Shown here: piece by piece, positions 51,500-60,093 of the stretch
Numbering within the stretch: position 1 is the first letter of the stretch
How the letters are laid out: each line of letters starts with the position of its first letter
Source of the DNA: Teretinema zuelzerae
GTDB taxonomy: Bacteria > Spirochaetota > Spirochaetia > Treponematales > Treponemataceae
Assembly (NCBI RefSeq): GCF_021021555.1
Contig: NZ_JAINWA010000001.1
Location: forward strand, 620,001 to 684,000
Length of the DNA stretch: 64,000 bases
Direction of reading: 5' to 3'
Notes under the pieces: model-generated
Databases searched by the model: none
What the model was told of the DNA's origin: nothing
Seen by the model: only the letters and a program-made list of their open reading frames with translations
Made by a program: the position numbers and the translations under genes

Positions 51500-52219
51500 A
51501 TGAACAAAAAATACGGTTGTCTGGCGTTTTCGCTTCTTCTGGCGGCCTTCGCCGCGCATGCGCAAAGCGAGATTATCAAGCTCGACGCTTCGATTTCCTG
51601 GTACGGAGCCGATTTTCACGGCAGGCCGACTTCCAGCGGGGAAATTTTCGATATGAATGCGATGACGGCGGCTCACAAAACGCTTCCCTTCGGCACTATG
51701 CTGGAGGTTGTCAACCTGGATAACGGAAAAAAAGCGGTAGTGCGGGTGAACGATCGCGGGCCCTTCGTGGACGACCGCGAGCTCGACGTTTCCAAGGCGG
51801 CGGCCGAGCAGCTGGGCATCATAGAGTCGGGGTTGGGCAGGGCGTCGATTCGAAAAATAGGCGCTGAATCCGCGGTTGCGGCTGTTGAACAGAAGGCTGT
51901 TGAACCAAAATCAGCCGATCCCGAACCGCTGAGCAAGGAATCCCGCGAGAAGCTTTCTACGCCGGCTGAGGCCGCCCCGAAGGCAGCTTCAGGCTCTGTC
52001 ACCTGGCGCATTCAGCTGGGGTCTTTTTCCCGCGAGGAAAACGCGACCCGCCTGGTGGTGCGCCTCCGCGAAGCCGGCTTCGATCCCGCGTTCGAGAAGT
52101 TCGGCGAAATGACGAGGGTCGTGCTTGCGGGCGTTCAGAACGCCCAGCTCGACGATGTCAAAGCCCGATTGAAAAAAGCAGGCTATGGCGACTGGATCGT
52201 CAAACAGGAATCCTGGTAA
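51500..52219 (+). CDS. rlpA: RlpA-like protein with double-psi beta-barrel and SPOR domain
   Basis: 239 residues from ATG 51500, nine bases after GGGAGGA (a TTG at 51494 is less likely). A signal peptide (CLAFSLLLAAFAAHA) precedes the RlpA barrel: ASWYG-like ISWYGADFHGRPTSSGE, AAHKTLPFGTMLEVVN, VVRVNDRGPFVDDRELDVS. A linker rich in Ala, Glu and Pro leads to a C-terminal SPOR domain (WRIQLGSFSREENATRLV) that binds denuded peptidoglycan. RlpA proteins of some bacteria are lytic transglycosylases acting at division sites. No Cys lipobox is present, unlike the E. coli protein. Its end overlaps the next gene. Confidence 0.92.
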   Translation: MNKKYGCLAFSLLLAAFAAHAQSEIIKLDASISWYGADFHGRPTSSGEIFDMNAMTAAHKTLPFGTMLEVVNLDNGKKAVVRVNDRGPFVDDRELDVSKAAAEQLGIIESGLGRASIRKIGAESAVAAVEQKAVEPKSADPEPLSKESREKLSTPAEAAPKAASGSVTWRIQLGSFSREENATRLVVRLREAGFDPAFEKFGEMTRVVLAGVQNAQLDDVKARLKKAGYGDWIVKQESW

Positions 52220-53495
52220 GGATATTCGCATCAACGCGTTACGCGCTTCCCCGTCGGGAGCGTCCCGCAGCTCCTTCGCAACTCCGATTGCCGCCGCTAC
52301 GGTTTTTTTCTCCGCCGCGGCGGCTCTGTCTCTCCGCGCCCTCCGCGCGGAGGGTTTGCCGGATAAGGCGTTCGAGCAGCTGATAGCCGTCTGCGTCGTC
52401 TTCGCGCTGTCGAGTTTCATTTTATACAGCGAAAGCCGCGAGATCCGCTTCGCCGTCTATCCTGTCAAGCTGTTCTGCATCTTTTTCGTAACACGGGCGG
52501 TCGAGCCCGGAATTTCACCGTTCATTTTTTTCCTCCTCGCATACACCCTTGAAACATGCTGCATGGATTCGCCGGCCTTCATACCGGTGTTAAGCATTCC
52601 CGCCCTTGTCCTGATATACGCCGGCTCGGCGCAGCGGTCGGCATGGAACGAGCTTCTTTCTCCCGGATCAGCGGAAGTATTTTACATCCTCGTGCTCAGC
52701 GCGGCCGGTGCGGGATTGATCGGAGCGGTGTTCGTCCGTTCTCTGAAAGAAAGAAACAGATTGAAGGCGGAAATCGCGCGTCTTGAAGAAGCGGTCGTGC
52801 ATCTCGCGTCCACGAACAACGCATGGCAAACCTACGCTACTTATATAGAAGAAACTTCAAAAGACGAGGAGCGCCACCGCATCGCCAGGGAAATTCACGA
52901 CATTGTCGGATATTCGATGACGAACCTTTTGATGCTGGTCCAGGCGGCTTTATACTCTGAAAACCAGGAAAAAATCACCGAACTCCTTCAAAAAGCGCAG
53001 GCTCATATCAACGACAGCCTTGAGGAAGTGCGGACGGCCATGAGAAAACTCCGTTCGACCAGAAAAAAAGCCTTGCACGGCAGCGACCTGTTCCGGTATC
53101 TTGCCGGAAATTTCAGCAAGGTGACCGGAATACGGGTTACAATGGAGTTCATCTCGTTTCCGGGAAAACTGACGGCCGAGGCCGAGGAAGCGATCTACCG
53201 AATGCTCCAGGAATGCATGACCAATTCATTCAAGCACGGCAAGGCGACTCGGATCGGCATATCGTTCTGGTTTCAGGGAGACGAGCTGATCGCGCAGATC
53301 AGGGACAACGGACAGAAGAAAACTGAAGAGGTTCATTCCGAAGGAATCGGTATACAGGGCATGCGCGAACGGATCGAGGCGATAGGAGGAAGGCTCTCCA
53401 TGAAGCACGAAAAAGACGGCTACACCGTAGTCGCGGCGATTCCGCTGCTCCGGGAGGGTACAGGTCGGATGATAAACGAAGAGGGCGCTCCATGA
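52185..53495 (+). CDS. NarX/DesK-type sensor histidine kinase
   Basis: 436-residue membrane kinase with about five to six N-terminal spans (roughly 30-185), no extracytoplasmic domain, then a coiled coil. The HisKA_3 motif RHRIAREIHDIVGYSMTNLL carries the phosphorylated His, and the HATPase shows LQECMTNSFKHGKA and GIGIQGMRERIEAIGG. The start is not certain: ATG 52185 overlaps rlpA by 35 bases and has a weak ribosome-binding site. It overlaps the response regulator by four bases, so the pair is coupled. The signal may be sensed within the membrane. Confidence 0.92.
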   Translation: MATGSSNRNPGKDIRINALRASPSGASRSSFATPIAAATVFFSAAAALSLRALRAEGLPDKAFEQLIAVCVVFALSSFILYSESREIRFAVYPVKLFCIFFVTRAVEPGISPFIFFLLAYTLETCCMDSPAFIPVLSIPALVLIYAGSAQRSAWNELLSPGSAEVFYILVLSAAGAGLIGAVFVRSLKERNRLKAEIARLEEAVVHLASTNNAWQTYATYIEETSKDEERHRIAREIHDIVGYSMTNLLMLVQAALYSENQEKITELLQKAQAHINDSLEEVRTAMRKLRSTRKKALHGSDLFRYLAGNFSKVTGIRVTMEFISFPGKLTAEAEEAIYRMLQECMTNSFKHGKATRIGISFWFQGDELIAQIRDNGQKKTEEVHSEGIGIQGMRERIEAIGGRLSMKHEKDGYTVVAAIPLLREGTGRMINEEGAP

Positions 53496-54175
53496 GCGAA
53501 ACGATGCAAAAGACGCGCATTCTGCTCGTCGACGATCAATATCTCTTTTTGGAAAGCCTGAAACTCGTCCTGACGACGCTCGCGCCGGATTTCGAAATAG
53601 TCGGAACGGCGCAAAACGGCGAGGAAGCCCTCTCCTTTCTGGAAACGGAAGCCGTGGACGTAGTGCTGATGGACGTGTATATGCCGGTGATGGACGGAGT
53701 CGCCGCGGTGCGCACAGCGATGAAAAAGCATCCCGGCGTTTCGGTGATCATGCTCACCACCTTTGAAGACGACGATTACGTTACCGAAGCCCTGGCCCAG
53801 GGTGCGAAGGGATACCTTTTAAAAAACATCGCGCCCCATATGCTTGTTACCGCCGTCAGGGCTGTCGTTTCCGGTTCTATTCTGATAGATCCGAACATCG
53901 CCTCCTCTCTGATCCAGCAGCTCAAGGAGAGAAATCCGCACGAGAGCGGCCAGCACAGCCTCCCCGACTGGTATTACGAATTGACGCAGCGGGAGAGGGG
54001 AATCATCAAGCTGATACTCCGGGGTCTTTCCAATAAAGAGATAGCGGCCGAAATCCACGTAGGCGAACAGACGATCCGGAATTATGTGAGCACCATCTAC
54101 GATAAACTTTCCGTCACCTGCCGAAAAGAAGCGATATTGAAAACCAAGGACATCCCGCCCTTCTATCTGGACTGA
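53492..54175 (+). CDS. NarL/LuxR-type response regulator
   Basis: 227 residues, starting in the kinase stop (ATGA). Receiver: ILLVDDQYLFLESL, phosphoacceptor Asp in VVLMDVYMPVMDG, LTTFEDDDY, GYLLKN. The LuxR-type helix-turn-helix is LTQRERGIIKLILRGLSNKE and following IAAEIHVGEQTIRNYVSTIY. Paired with the upstream kinase. A sugar importer operon begins 123 bases downstream from its own promoter and could be a target, but nothing shows it. Confidence 0.95.
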   Translation: MSETMQKTRILLVDDQYLFLESLKLVLTTLAPDFEIVGTAQNGEEALSFLETEAVDVVLMDVYMPVMDGVAAVRTAMKKHPGVSVIMLTTFEDDDYVTEALAQGAKGYLLKNIAPHMLVTAVRAVVSGSILIDPNIASSLIQQLKERNPHESGQHSLPDWYYELTQRERGIIKLILRGLSNKEIAAEIHVGEQTIRNYVSTIYDKLSVTCRKEAILKTKDIPPFYLD

Positions 54176-54228
54176 CTATTCCCGCCTGAATATGACGCTC
54201 TAAGTACAAAACCGCGTACATTTGTCAT

Positions 54229-54257
54229 TTGACCGCCGCGCCGGGCGCTCCCATACT
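54229..54257 (+). promoter_or_regulatory. Promoter of the second sugar importer operon
   Basis: TTGACC (54229-54234) and CATACT (54252-54257) are spaced by exactly 17 bases. The leader of about 35 bases ends in GAAGGAGATAGG before ATG 54299. Confidence 0.65.
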
Positions 54258-54298
54258 GAAGCTACACACGGGTTCATGCCCGAAAGAAGGAGATAGGA

Positions 54299-55564
54299 AT
54301 GGGAAAGAAAATCGCTTTTCTGGCCGCATTGGCAGTCTGCATCGCCGCGGCGCCGCTCGCCGCCGGAGGTTCGAAGGACGCGGGAAAATCCGCAGGTCCG
54401 GTATTGACGATGGGATCCTGGCGCGCGGACGACGTTGCAGGATGGAACGCTTTGCTCGGCGAATACAAAAAGCTCGCCGGAGTCGAGATTCAATTTAAGC
54501 CGACGAACCCTCCGGACTACAACGCGACGCTGCGCCTGCAGCTTGAAAGCGGAACCGGCCCCGACCTGATGTTCGCCCGATCCTACGACACCGGAGTCGA
54601 CCTCTTTAACAACGGCTTTTTCGCCGACGTGAGCGGAGTAAAAGGGCTTCAGGAAAATTTCACCGAAGGCACCCGCGCTCCCTGGGTTACCCCGGACGGA
54701 AAATCGTTCGCGGTCCCCCTGTTCGCCGTTGTGCAGAGCATCTACTACAACAAGGATATATTCGCGAAGCACGGACTGAAGGCTCCCGCTACCTGGGAAG
54801 ACTTCCTCAAGGCTTGCGAAACGCTGCAGAAGGCGGGAGTAACGCCGCTGGCGAACGGGCTTGCCGACGAATGGGACATAAACGAATGCTTTATGATGGG
54901 AATTCTCCCGAATTTTGTTGGAGGATACCAGGGACGGCTCGCCTATGAAAAGGGAAAGAAGCCCTTCAACGACGCCGGAATCGTAAAAGCCTTCCAGGCG
55001 ATGGCGGACGTCGCGAAATACTGCCCCAAGGGATTCGAAGCGCTTACCTATAACGACTCGATCGCCCTGTTCGCGACCGGACAGGCCGCTATGTACGCAG
55101 ACGGTTCCTGGTCCCTTGATTCCTTCAAGGACGCGCCCTTTAAATGGGGCAACTTCGCCTTCCCCGCTCCCGCCGGCATGAAGAGCGCGATCTGCTTCCA
55201 TGCGGACGCGGGAATCACGATGAACTCGAAGTCCAAATACCCCGCGGAAGCGAAAGCATTCCTTGAATGGCTGTGCACGCCGGCCGGAACGACTATCGCG
55301 GCGAAATATCTGCCCAACGGCTTCTATCCTATGATCAACGCAGACATCAAGATCGAGGACCCGCACAGCGCCGAGCTGTATTCGCTCATCAGAGGCAAGG
55401 ATCAGGACGTCCGTTTCACCTGGCCGCGCCTCATGAGCGGAAATCCGTCCGGATACGTTCTGATGAATCAGGGCGTCATCAAGGTTATGAAGGGGCAGGC
55501 TTCCGCGCAGGCGGTTGCGGACGAATTCGCAGCAGGCCTTGCAAAGTGGTATAAACCGAACTGA
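54299..55564 (+). CDS. Sugar ABC transporter substrate-binding protein (family 1)
   Basis: 421 residues. ATG 54299 follows AAGGAGA. The N-terminus is a signal peptide (KIAFLAALAVCIAAAPLAAGG). The lipobox is not canonical, so cleavage could be by signal peptidase I. The mature protein shows the family patterns GSWRADDVAGWNALLGEYKK, LQLESGTGPDLMFARSYD, FAVPLFAVVQSIYYNKDIF and TWEDFLKACETLQKAGVTPL. Two permeases follow in the operon. The ligand is unknown. It shares little with the binding protein encoded at 36256, so the two importers serve different sugars. Confidence 0.95.
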   Translation: MGKKIAFLAALAVCIAAAPLAAGGSKDAGKSAGPVLTMGSWRADDVAGWNALLGEYKKLAGVEIQFKPTNPPDYNATLRLQLESGTGPDLMFARSYDTGVDLFNNGFFADVSGVKGLQENFTEGTRAPWVTPDGKSFAVPLFAVVQSIYYNKDIFAKHGLKAPATWEDFLKACETLQKAGVTPLANGLADEWDINECFMMGILPNFVGGYQGRLAYEKGKKPFNDAGIVKAFQAMADVAKYCPKGFEALTYNDSIALFATGQAAMYADGSWSLDSFKDAPFKWGNFAFPAPAGMKSAICFHADAGITMNSKSKYPAEAKAFLEWLCTPAGTTIAAKYLPNGFYPMINADIKIEDPHSAELYSLIRGKDQDVRFTWPRLMSGNPSGYVLMNQGVIKVMKGQASAQAVADEFAAGLAKWYKPN

Positions 55565-55629
55565 CGACAGGAATGCCGCCGGCCGGATCTGTTCAGGAGC
55601 CGGCCGGCTCCGCATCAAGGAGATTCCGA

Positions 55630-56538
55630 ATGAAGAAGAACGCCCTTACGCAATACAGCTGGTACCTCTATCTGATCCCGGCTCTGTTATTCTATACCAT
55701 CTTCATGGCGCTGCCGCTGCTGGATTCGATCCGCATGAGCCTGTATACAGGAGGAAGCGGGGAACGCAGCTTCGTCGGTTTCGACAATTACCTCAGGCTT
55801 TTTTTGGATCCCGATACCTCTGAACGGTTTTGGGGCGCTTTCGGTAACACCTGGTATTTCTTTTTTATAAACATGATCTGCCAGAATTTTCTGGCGCTGA
55901 TATTCGCCCTGATGCTGACCGAACGAAACATGAAGGGATCGAGGTTCTACCAGACGGTCATCTTCATTCCGGTGACGCTCGCGATTCTGGTCACCGGTTA
56001 TCTGTGGAAGCTTATTTTGAATCCGCAATGGGGAGCAGTCGCCCTGATTCTGGGAAAACTGGGCTTGGAAGATCTTGTAAAGCCCTGGCTCGGCGACGCC
56101 CGATACGCGCTCACCGCGGTCGCCCTGGTTTCCTCATGGCAGTGGGTTGGAATTCCCACCATGATGTTCTTCGCGGGACTGCAGAATATTTCCGAAGAAC
56201 TGATCGAAGCCGCTGAAATAGACGGGGCTTCTAAAATCCAGAAAATCGCCGCCATCAGGCTTCCCCTCATTAAACCGGTGATCGGCATGGTCGCGGTGCT
56301 CACCTTCGTGAACAACTTCAACGCCTTCGACGTCGTATTCGCCATGGAAAACGCGAACGGAGCCCCGCAATATTCGACCGATCTCATCGGCACCCTGTTT
56401 TACCGGGTCGGCATCGCCGGCCAGCATCCAGTCGGAATTCCCGACCCCGGCCTCGGAGCGGCGATCGCGACGAGCACCTTCATCATGCTGATGATCGGCG
56501 TGGTGGGCATTCTCAGGCTGACTAAAACAGAAAACTGA
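55630..56538 (+). CDS. Sugar ABC transporter permease (MalF type)
   Basis: 302-residue membrane protein starting at ATG 55630 after AAGGAGA. It has six predicted spans beginning with YLYLIPALLFYTIFMALPLL, and the coupling loop is ELIEAAEIDGASKIQKIAAIRLPLIKPV. It lies 65 bases after the binding-protein gene and 54 before the MalG-type partner. As at 34256, no ATPase gene accompanies the system. Confidence 0.95.
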   Translation: MKKNALTQYSWYLYLIPALLFYTIFMALPLLDSIRMSLYTGGSGERSFVGFDNYLRLFLDPDTSERFWGAFGNTWYFFFINMICQNFLALIFALMLTERNMKGSRFYQTVIFIPVTLAILVTGYLWKLILNPQWGAVALILGKLGLEDLVKPWLGDARYALTAVALVSSWQWVGIPTMMFFAGLQNISEELIEAAEIDGASKIQKIAAIRLPLIKPVIGMVAVLTFVNNFNAFDVVFAMENANGAPQYSTDLIGTLFYRVGIAGQHPVGIPDPGLGAAIATSTFIMLMIGVVGILRLTKTEN

Positions 56539-56592
56539 GCATCCCTGGACCGCGCGGAATGCGCGATTCATTCAATCATAGAGGAGCGATCC

Positions 56593-57447
56593 ATGCGTAC
56601 GAAAACTGCCATAACTCCGTCCCTGAAAATGCAAAACCGCCATATAGCTTCACATATCGTCCTCAGCCTGTGGGGACTCCTCGTCCTCTTCCCTATCTGG
56701 ACGATGGTGATAAACTCGTTCAAGTTCAAGCTCGACATTTATCTCGACCCCTTCGGACTGCCGAAGAAATGGAATTTCGGCAGCTATGGCTCGGTGTTTC
56801 AGGACGGAAATTTTCTCGTCTATTTCAAGAACAGTCTGGCCGTAACCGTCGGTTCGATACTCCTGGTCCTGTTGTTCGGATCGCTGTGCTCATACGCCAT
56901 CGTCAACTGGAAAAACAGGCAGACGCGATTCGTGTATCTGTTTTTCATAGCCGGCATGATGATGCCGATCAAGATCGGAAGCATCAAGCTGCTCGAGATG
57001 ATCAAGGCGCTCGGATTGCTCAACTCGATAATGGGCCTGTATCCGATTTATATCGCGATGGGACTGCCGATCGCCATTTTCGTGCTCACCCAGTTCATCA
57101 GCGACATCCCGAAGGAATTGACTGAAGCGTCCGTGATGGACGGGGCGAGCAGGTTCAGGATTTACGCGCAGATCATCATGCCGATAATCAAGCCGGCTCT
57201 CGCGACGGTGGGAATCTACAACCTCGTGCCGTTCTGGAACGACCTGTGGTTCCCCCTCATCTTCATCTCCGATGAAAAATCGAAGACCCTCCTTTTGGGA
57301 GTAACCCGTCTGTTCGGCCAATATCAGACCGACTGGTCGAAGATCCTGGCGGTTCTCACCCTTTCGGCGATTCCGGTCATACTGCTCTATCTGACGATGA
57401 GCAGGCAGTTCATCCGCGGCCTGACGGCAGGAGCGGTCAAGGGGTAG
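56593..57447 (+). CDS. Sugar ABC transporter permease (MalG type)
   Basis: 284 residues from ATG 56593 after AGAGGAG. Six predicted spans. The coupling loop is ELTEASVMDGASRFRIYAQIIMPIIKPALA, and the C-terminus FIRGLTAGAVKG is usual for the family. Last gene of the operon; no terminator hairpin is seen before the minisatellite begins. Confidence 0.95.
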   Translation: MRTKTAITPSLKMQNRHIASHIVLSLWGLLVLFPIWTMVINSFKFKLDIYLDPFGLPKKWNFGSYGSVFQDGNFLVYFKNSLAVTVGSILLVLLFGSLCSYAIVNWKNRQTRFVYLFFIAGMMMPIKIGSIKLLEMIKALGLLNSIMGLYPIYIAMGLPIAIFVLTQFISDIPKELTEASVMDGASRFRIYAQIIMPIIKPALATVGIYNLVPFWNDLWFPLIFISDEKSKTLLLGVTRLFGQYQTDWSKILAVLTLSAIPVILLYLTMSRQFIRGLTAGAVKG

Positions 57448-57516
57448 CTCGTTCGCTGAAGTCGGGCGGCGGAGGTTCGCCGGGGGAGTACCTCACGAGC
57501 GGAGCGGCTTGCCAGG

Positions 57517-57893
57517 GGGCGCAGTTCGCTGGCGAGCAGCTCGCGGGTGGCGCAGTTCGCTGGCGAGCAGGTTCGCGGGCGGGGGCGCAGTTCGCTGGCG
57601 AGCAGCTCGCGGGCGGCGGCGCAGTTCGCGGGCGGCGGCGCAGTTCGCGGGGTCGCAGGTTCGCGGGCGGCGGCGCAGTTCGCGGGCGGGGGCGCAGTTC
57701 GCGGGCGGGGGCGCAGTTCGCGGGCGGGGGCGCAGTTCGCTGGCGGGGGCGCAGTTCGCTGGCGGCGGCGCAGTTCGCGGGCGCGCAGTTCGCGGGCGGG
57801 CGCGCAGTTCGCGGGCGGGGGCGCAGTTCGCGGGCGGCGGCGCAGTTCGCGGGCGCGTAGGTTCGCGGGGGCGCAGGTTCGCGGGCGGCCGCT
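57517..57893. repeat. Degenerate 19-bp minisatellite
   Basis: About 18-20 imperfect copies of a GC-rich unit, GGCGCAGTTCGCGGGCGGG, with variants CTGG, CAGCTCG and CAGGTTCG and a few shortened units. The 19-base period is exact between several neighbours (for example 57731, 57750, 57769). There are no unique spacers, so it is not CRISPR. Confidence 0.88.
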
Positions 57894-57952
57894 GGACACT
57901 AAGGCGGTAGCTGGACACGCGGAAAGTCAAGCTATCCACGCGTTTTTTTTTG

Positions 57953-57961
57953 TGCTATAGT
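57953..57961 (+). promoter_or_regulatory. Extended -10 promoter of the helicase gene, probably leaderless
   Basis: TGC followed by TATAGT (57956-57961) forms an extended -10 element. ATG 57970 begins after 8 bases, with no Shine-Dalgarno. A T-run lies just upstream; the -35 is weak. Confidence 0.55.
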
Positions 57962-57969
57962 AAAAACAA

Positions 57970-59883
57970 ATGAAATTTACCGATTTTACGCTTGATGCGG
58001 GCCTCCAGGAAGGCCTCGCCGAAGCAGGATACGTTTCCTGCATGCCTGTTCAGGAACAGGTGCTTCTTAACGGCCTCGAAGGGGCCGACCTTTACGTCCA
58101 GTCCCAGACAGGGACCGGAAAAACAGCCGCATATCTGGTGACAATCCTTCAGCGGCTCTCAAGTGATCCCGCCCTCTCCGGCAAAAAAGCTCTCGTCATG
58201 GTGCCCACCCGCGAACTCGCAGTACAAGTCGAAGAAGAAGCCCGCATTCTGGGCTCGGGAATGAAACTCAAATCCGCCAGCTTTTACGGCGGAGTCGGCT
58301 ACGGCGGACAGCAGGAACTGCTGAAGCGAGGAGTCGACATCATCATCGGAACCCCGGGCCGCGTCATCGATCTGCAGGAATCCGGAACGATGGATCTGTC
58401 GCAGGTGGCCTTTCTGGTCATCGATGAAGCCGACCGCATGTTCGACATGGGCTTCTACCCGGATCTGCGAACGCTCATCAGAGTGCTTCCGAAATCCGAA
58501 GAAAGACAAACCATGCTTTTCAGCGCGACGCTCAACAACTGGGTGAAAAACCTCGCGTGGGAGTATACGATCGAGGCCAAGGAAATCACCATCGAGGCCG
58601 AAAACGTCACCGTGGACGAGATCGACCAGCTCTTGTTCCATGTATCCAGCAATGAAAAAATGAAGCTCCTCCTGGGGCTGATAAAAAAAGAAAATCCGGA
58701 AAGCCTCATCGTTTTCTGCAATACGAAGCGCATGAGCGAGATCGTTTCCAAACGCCTTAAAATCAACGGATTCGAAAGCGAGTTCCTAATCGGAGACCTC
58801 CCCCAGTCAAAACGGCTGCAGGTCATCGATTCCTTCAAGTCGGGATCACTCCGGATGCTGGTCGCGACCGACGTCGCCGCGCGGGGAATCGACGTCGATT
58901 CCCTGGCAATGGTCATCAACTACGATCTTCCGAACGAAGCCGAAAATTACGTTCACCGCATCGGCAGAACGGCGCGTGCGGGTAAAACCGGCAAGGCCTA
59001 TTCCTTCTGCTCCGAACAGGACGTCTACAACCTCCCGGCTATCGAAAAATACTGCGAATCGAAGATTCCCAGCTGCGTTCCCGGCGAGGACGACTATGTA
59101 GAAGACAAGAGCGCCGGCGTGTACATCCGAACCGATCGCTACGATTCCGATTACGACGACGGCGACGATCGCCGCGGCGGTCGGAGCGGCGGAAAAAGCG
59201 ACAGAAGCGGACGCCCGGGCGGCCGCGGACGAGACGACAGGGGCGGAAGCCGCGGTCCTTCGAGAGAAGGAAGCAGGGACGGCAGAAGCCGGCCTGCTGG
59301 ATCGGATCAGCGAAGAGACCGCCCGAGCGATTCTCGGGACAACCGAAGAGGCCAAGGCGACAGTTCCCCGGACCCGCGCAGACAGAGCAGCCAGCCCGGC
59401 ATCGGCGGCTATCAGGGCGCCGGATATCAGGGACGGGAAAAGAAAGAGGAACAGGCTGAACGGGATCTTTCGAAGCTCAGCTTCGACGAACGGATGGCCT
59501 ATTACAAGTCCAAGTACGGTTCGGAGGAAGCGGCCAGGGCTGCCGAACACGAGCGGAGCGAAAAATCCGCGAAAGCCGGAAACAGGAACAATCAAAACAG
59601 AAATAGAAACCGGAACGCTTCGGGCACAGACCGAAAACCCGGCGCAGGAAAGCAATCCGACGGCCGCGGCCAGGGCGGTAGGCCGGGAGCGCAGGGGAAA
59701 TCTCCGGCTCAGGATCAGAGGAACAGGAATGCGCCTGCGAAAACCGGAGGCTATCAAGGCCGTCCGAAGGCCGGCAATACAGGCCGCCCCGCTATCGCAA
59801 AGCAAAATCCCGCATCAGCTGCGGCTCCCGCCAAAAAAGGCGGCATAGCCTCCCTGATCAAAAAACTGTTTGGAAAAAAATAA
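57970..59883 (+). CDS. DEAD-box RNA helicase with long basic C-terminal tail
   Basis: 637-residue ATP-dependent RNA helicase. The core (about 1-375) has the Q motif region, QSQTGTGKTAAY, PTRELAVQ, GTPGRVIDL, DEADRMFDMGF, FSATLNNW, VATDVAARGIDVD and HRIGRTARAGKTG. The remaining 260 residues are a disordered tail rich in Arg, Gly, Asp and Ser (RRGGRSGGKSDRSG, GRGRDDRGGSRG), later with Asn and Gln. Such tails bind RNA and can promote condensates. It resembles RhlE/RhlB/CsdA-type helicases in ribosome assembly or RNA decay; the exact group is not settled. A terminator follows. Confidence 0.95.
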   Translation: MKFTDFTLDAGLQEGLAEAGYVSCMPVQEQVLLNGLEGADLYVQSQTGTGKTAAYLVTILQRLSSDPALSGKKALVMVPTRELAVQVEEEARILGSGMKLKSASFYGGVGYGGQQELLKRGVDIIIGTPGRVIDLQESGTMDLSQVAFLVIDEADRMFDMGFYPDLRTLIRVLPKSEERQTMLFSATLNNWVKNLAWEYTIEAKEITIEAENVTVDEIDQLLFHVSSNEKMKLLLGLIKKENPESLIVFCNTKRMSEIVSKRLKINGFESEFLIGDLPQSKRLQVIDSFKSGSLRMLVATDVAARGIDVDSLAMVINYDLPNEAENYVHRIGRTARAGKTGKAYSFCSEQDVYNLPAIEKYCESKIPSCVPGEDDYVEDKSAGVYIRTDRYDSDYDDGDDRRGGRSGGKSDRSGRPGGRGRDDRGGSRGPSREGSRDGRSRPAGSDQRRDRPSDSRDNRRGQGDSSPDPRRQSSQPGIGGYQGAGYQGREKKEEQAERDLSKLSFDERMAYYKSKYGSEEAARAAEHERSEKSAKAGNRNNQNRNRNRNASGTDRKPGAGKQSDGRGQGGRPGAQGKSPAQDQRNRNAPAKTGGYQGRPKAGNTGRPAIAKQNPASAAAPAKKGGIASLIKKLFGKK

Positions 59884-59919
59884 ACATTTATCGGCGGCCC
59901 TCACACGGCGCAACGAGAG

Positions 59920-59953
59920 AGCCCCGGAGATCGGTCGATCGCCGGGGCTTTTT
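59920..59953 (+). terminator. Rho-independent terminator of the helicase gene
   Basis: AGCCCCGG (59920-59927) pairs with CCGGGGCT (59942-59949), with a small inner dyad GATC/GATC in the loop, and a run of T follows. Confidence 0.88.
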
Positions 59954-59976
59954 ATTATCTTCATAGACGCATTCCC

Positions 59977-60005
59977 TTGACAAAACATCCTTCACGCACT
60001 AACTT
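59977..60005 (+). promoter_or_regulatory. Candidate promoter of the ABC export operon
   Basis: Consensus TTGACA (59977-59982) with TAACTT (60000-60005) 17 bases later. The -10 is weak. The inverted repeat that begins at 60007 covers the expected start point. Confidence 0.5.
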
Positions 60006-60006
60006 A

Positions 60007-60043
60007 TGTATAAACAGGTTTATATAATAAACCTGTTTATACA
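60007..60043. promoter_or_regulatory. Perfect 17-bp inverted repeat, probable operator
   Basis: TGTATAAACAGGTTTAT (60007-60023) and its exact reverse complement (60027-60043) are separated by ATA. It lies over the expected transcription start, 51 bases before ATG 60094. The operon's second gene encodes a winged-helix protein, so autoregulation is likely. A T-run is absent, which argues against a terminator. Confidence 0.75.
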
Positions 60044-60093
60044 AAATGCTTTTCTATGCATTACACTTTATTCAGCAATAACGGAGGATAGTC

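Larger units (their letters stand above)
57448..57969. other. Intergenic region dominated by a minisatellite
   Basis: About 520 bases between the importer operon and the DEAD-box gene. Nearly all is the repeat array at about 57517-57893. The last 70 bases carry the promoter of the helicase gene. The long open frames on both strands exist only because the unit lacks stop codons. Confidence 0.8.

Noticed and set aside
57517-57893. CRISPR array
   Set aside because: Units are contiguous and degenerate without unique spacers, and no cas genes are present.
57387-57960. Arg/Ala/Pro-rich open frames through the minisatellite
   Set aside because: The 19-bp unit has no stop codon in any frame, so every frame is open. 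No ribosome-binding site or sensible domain is present.
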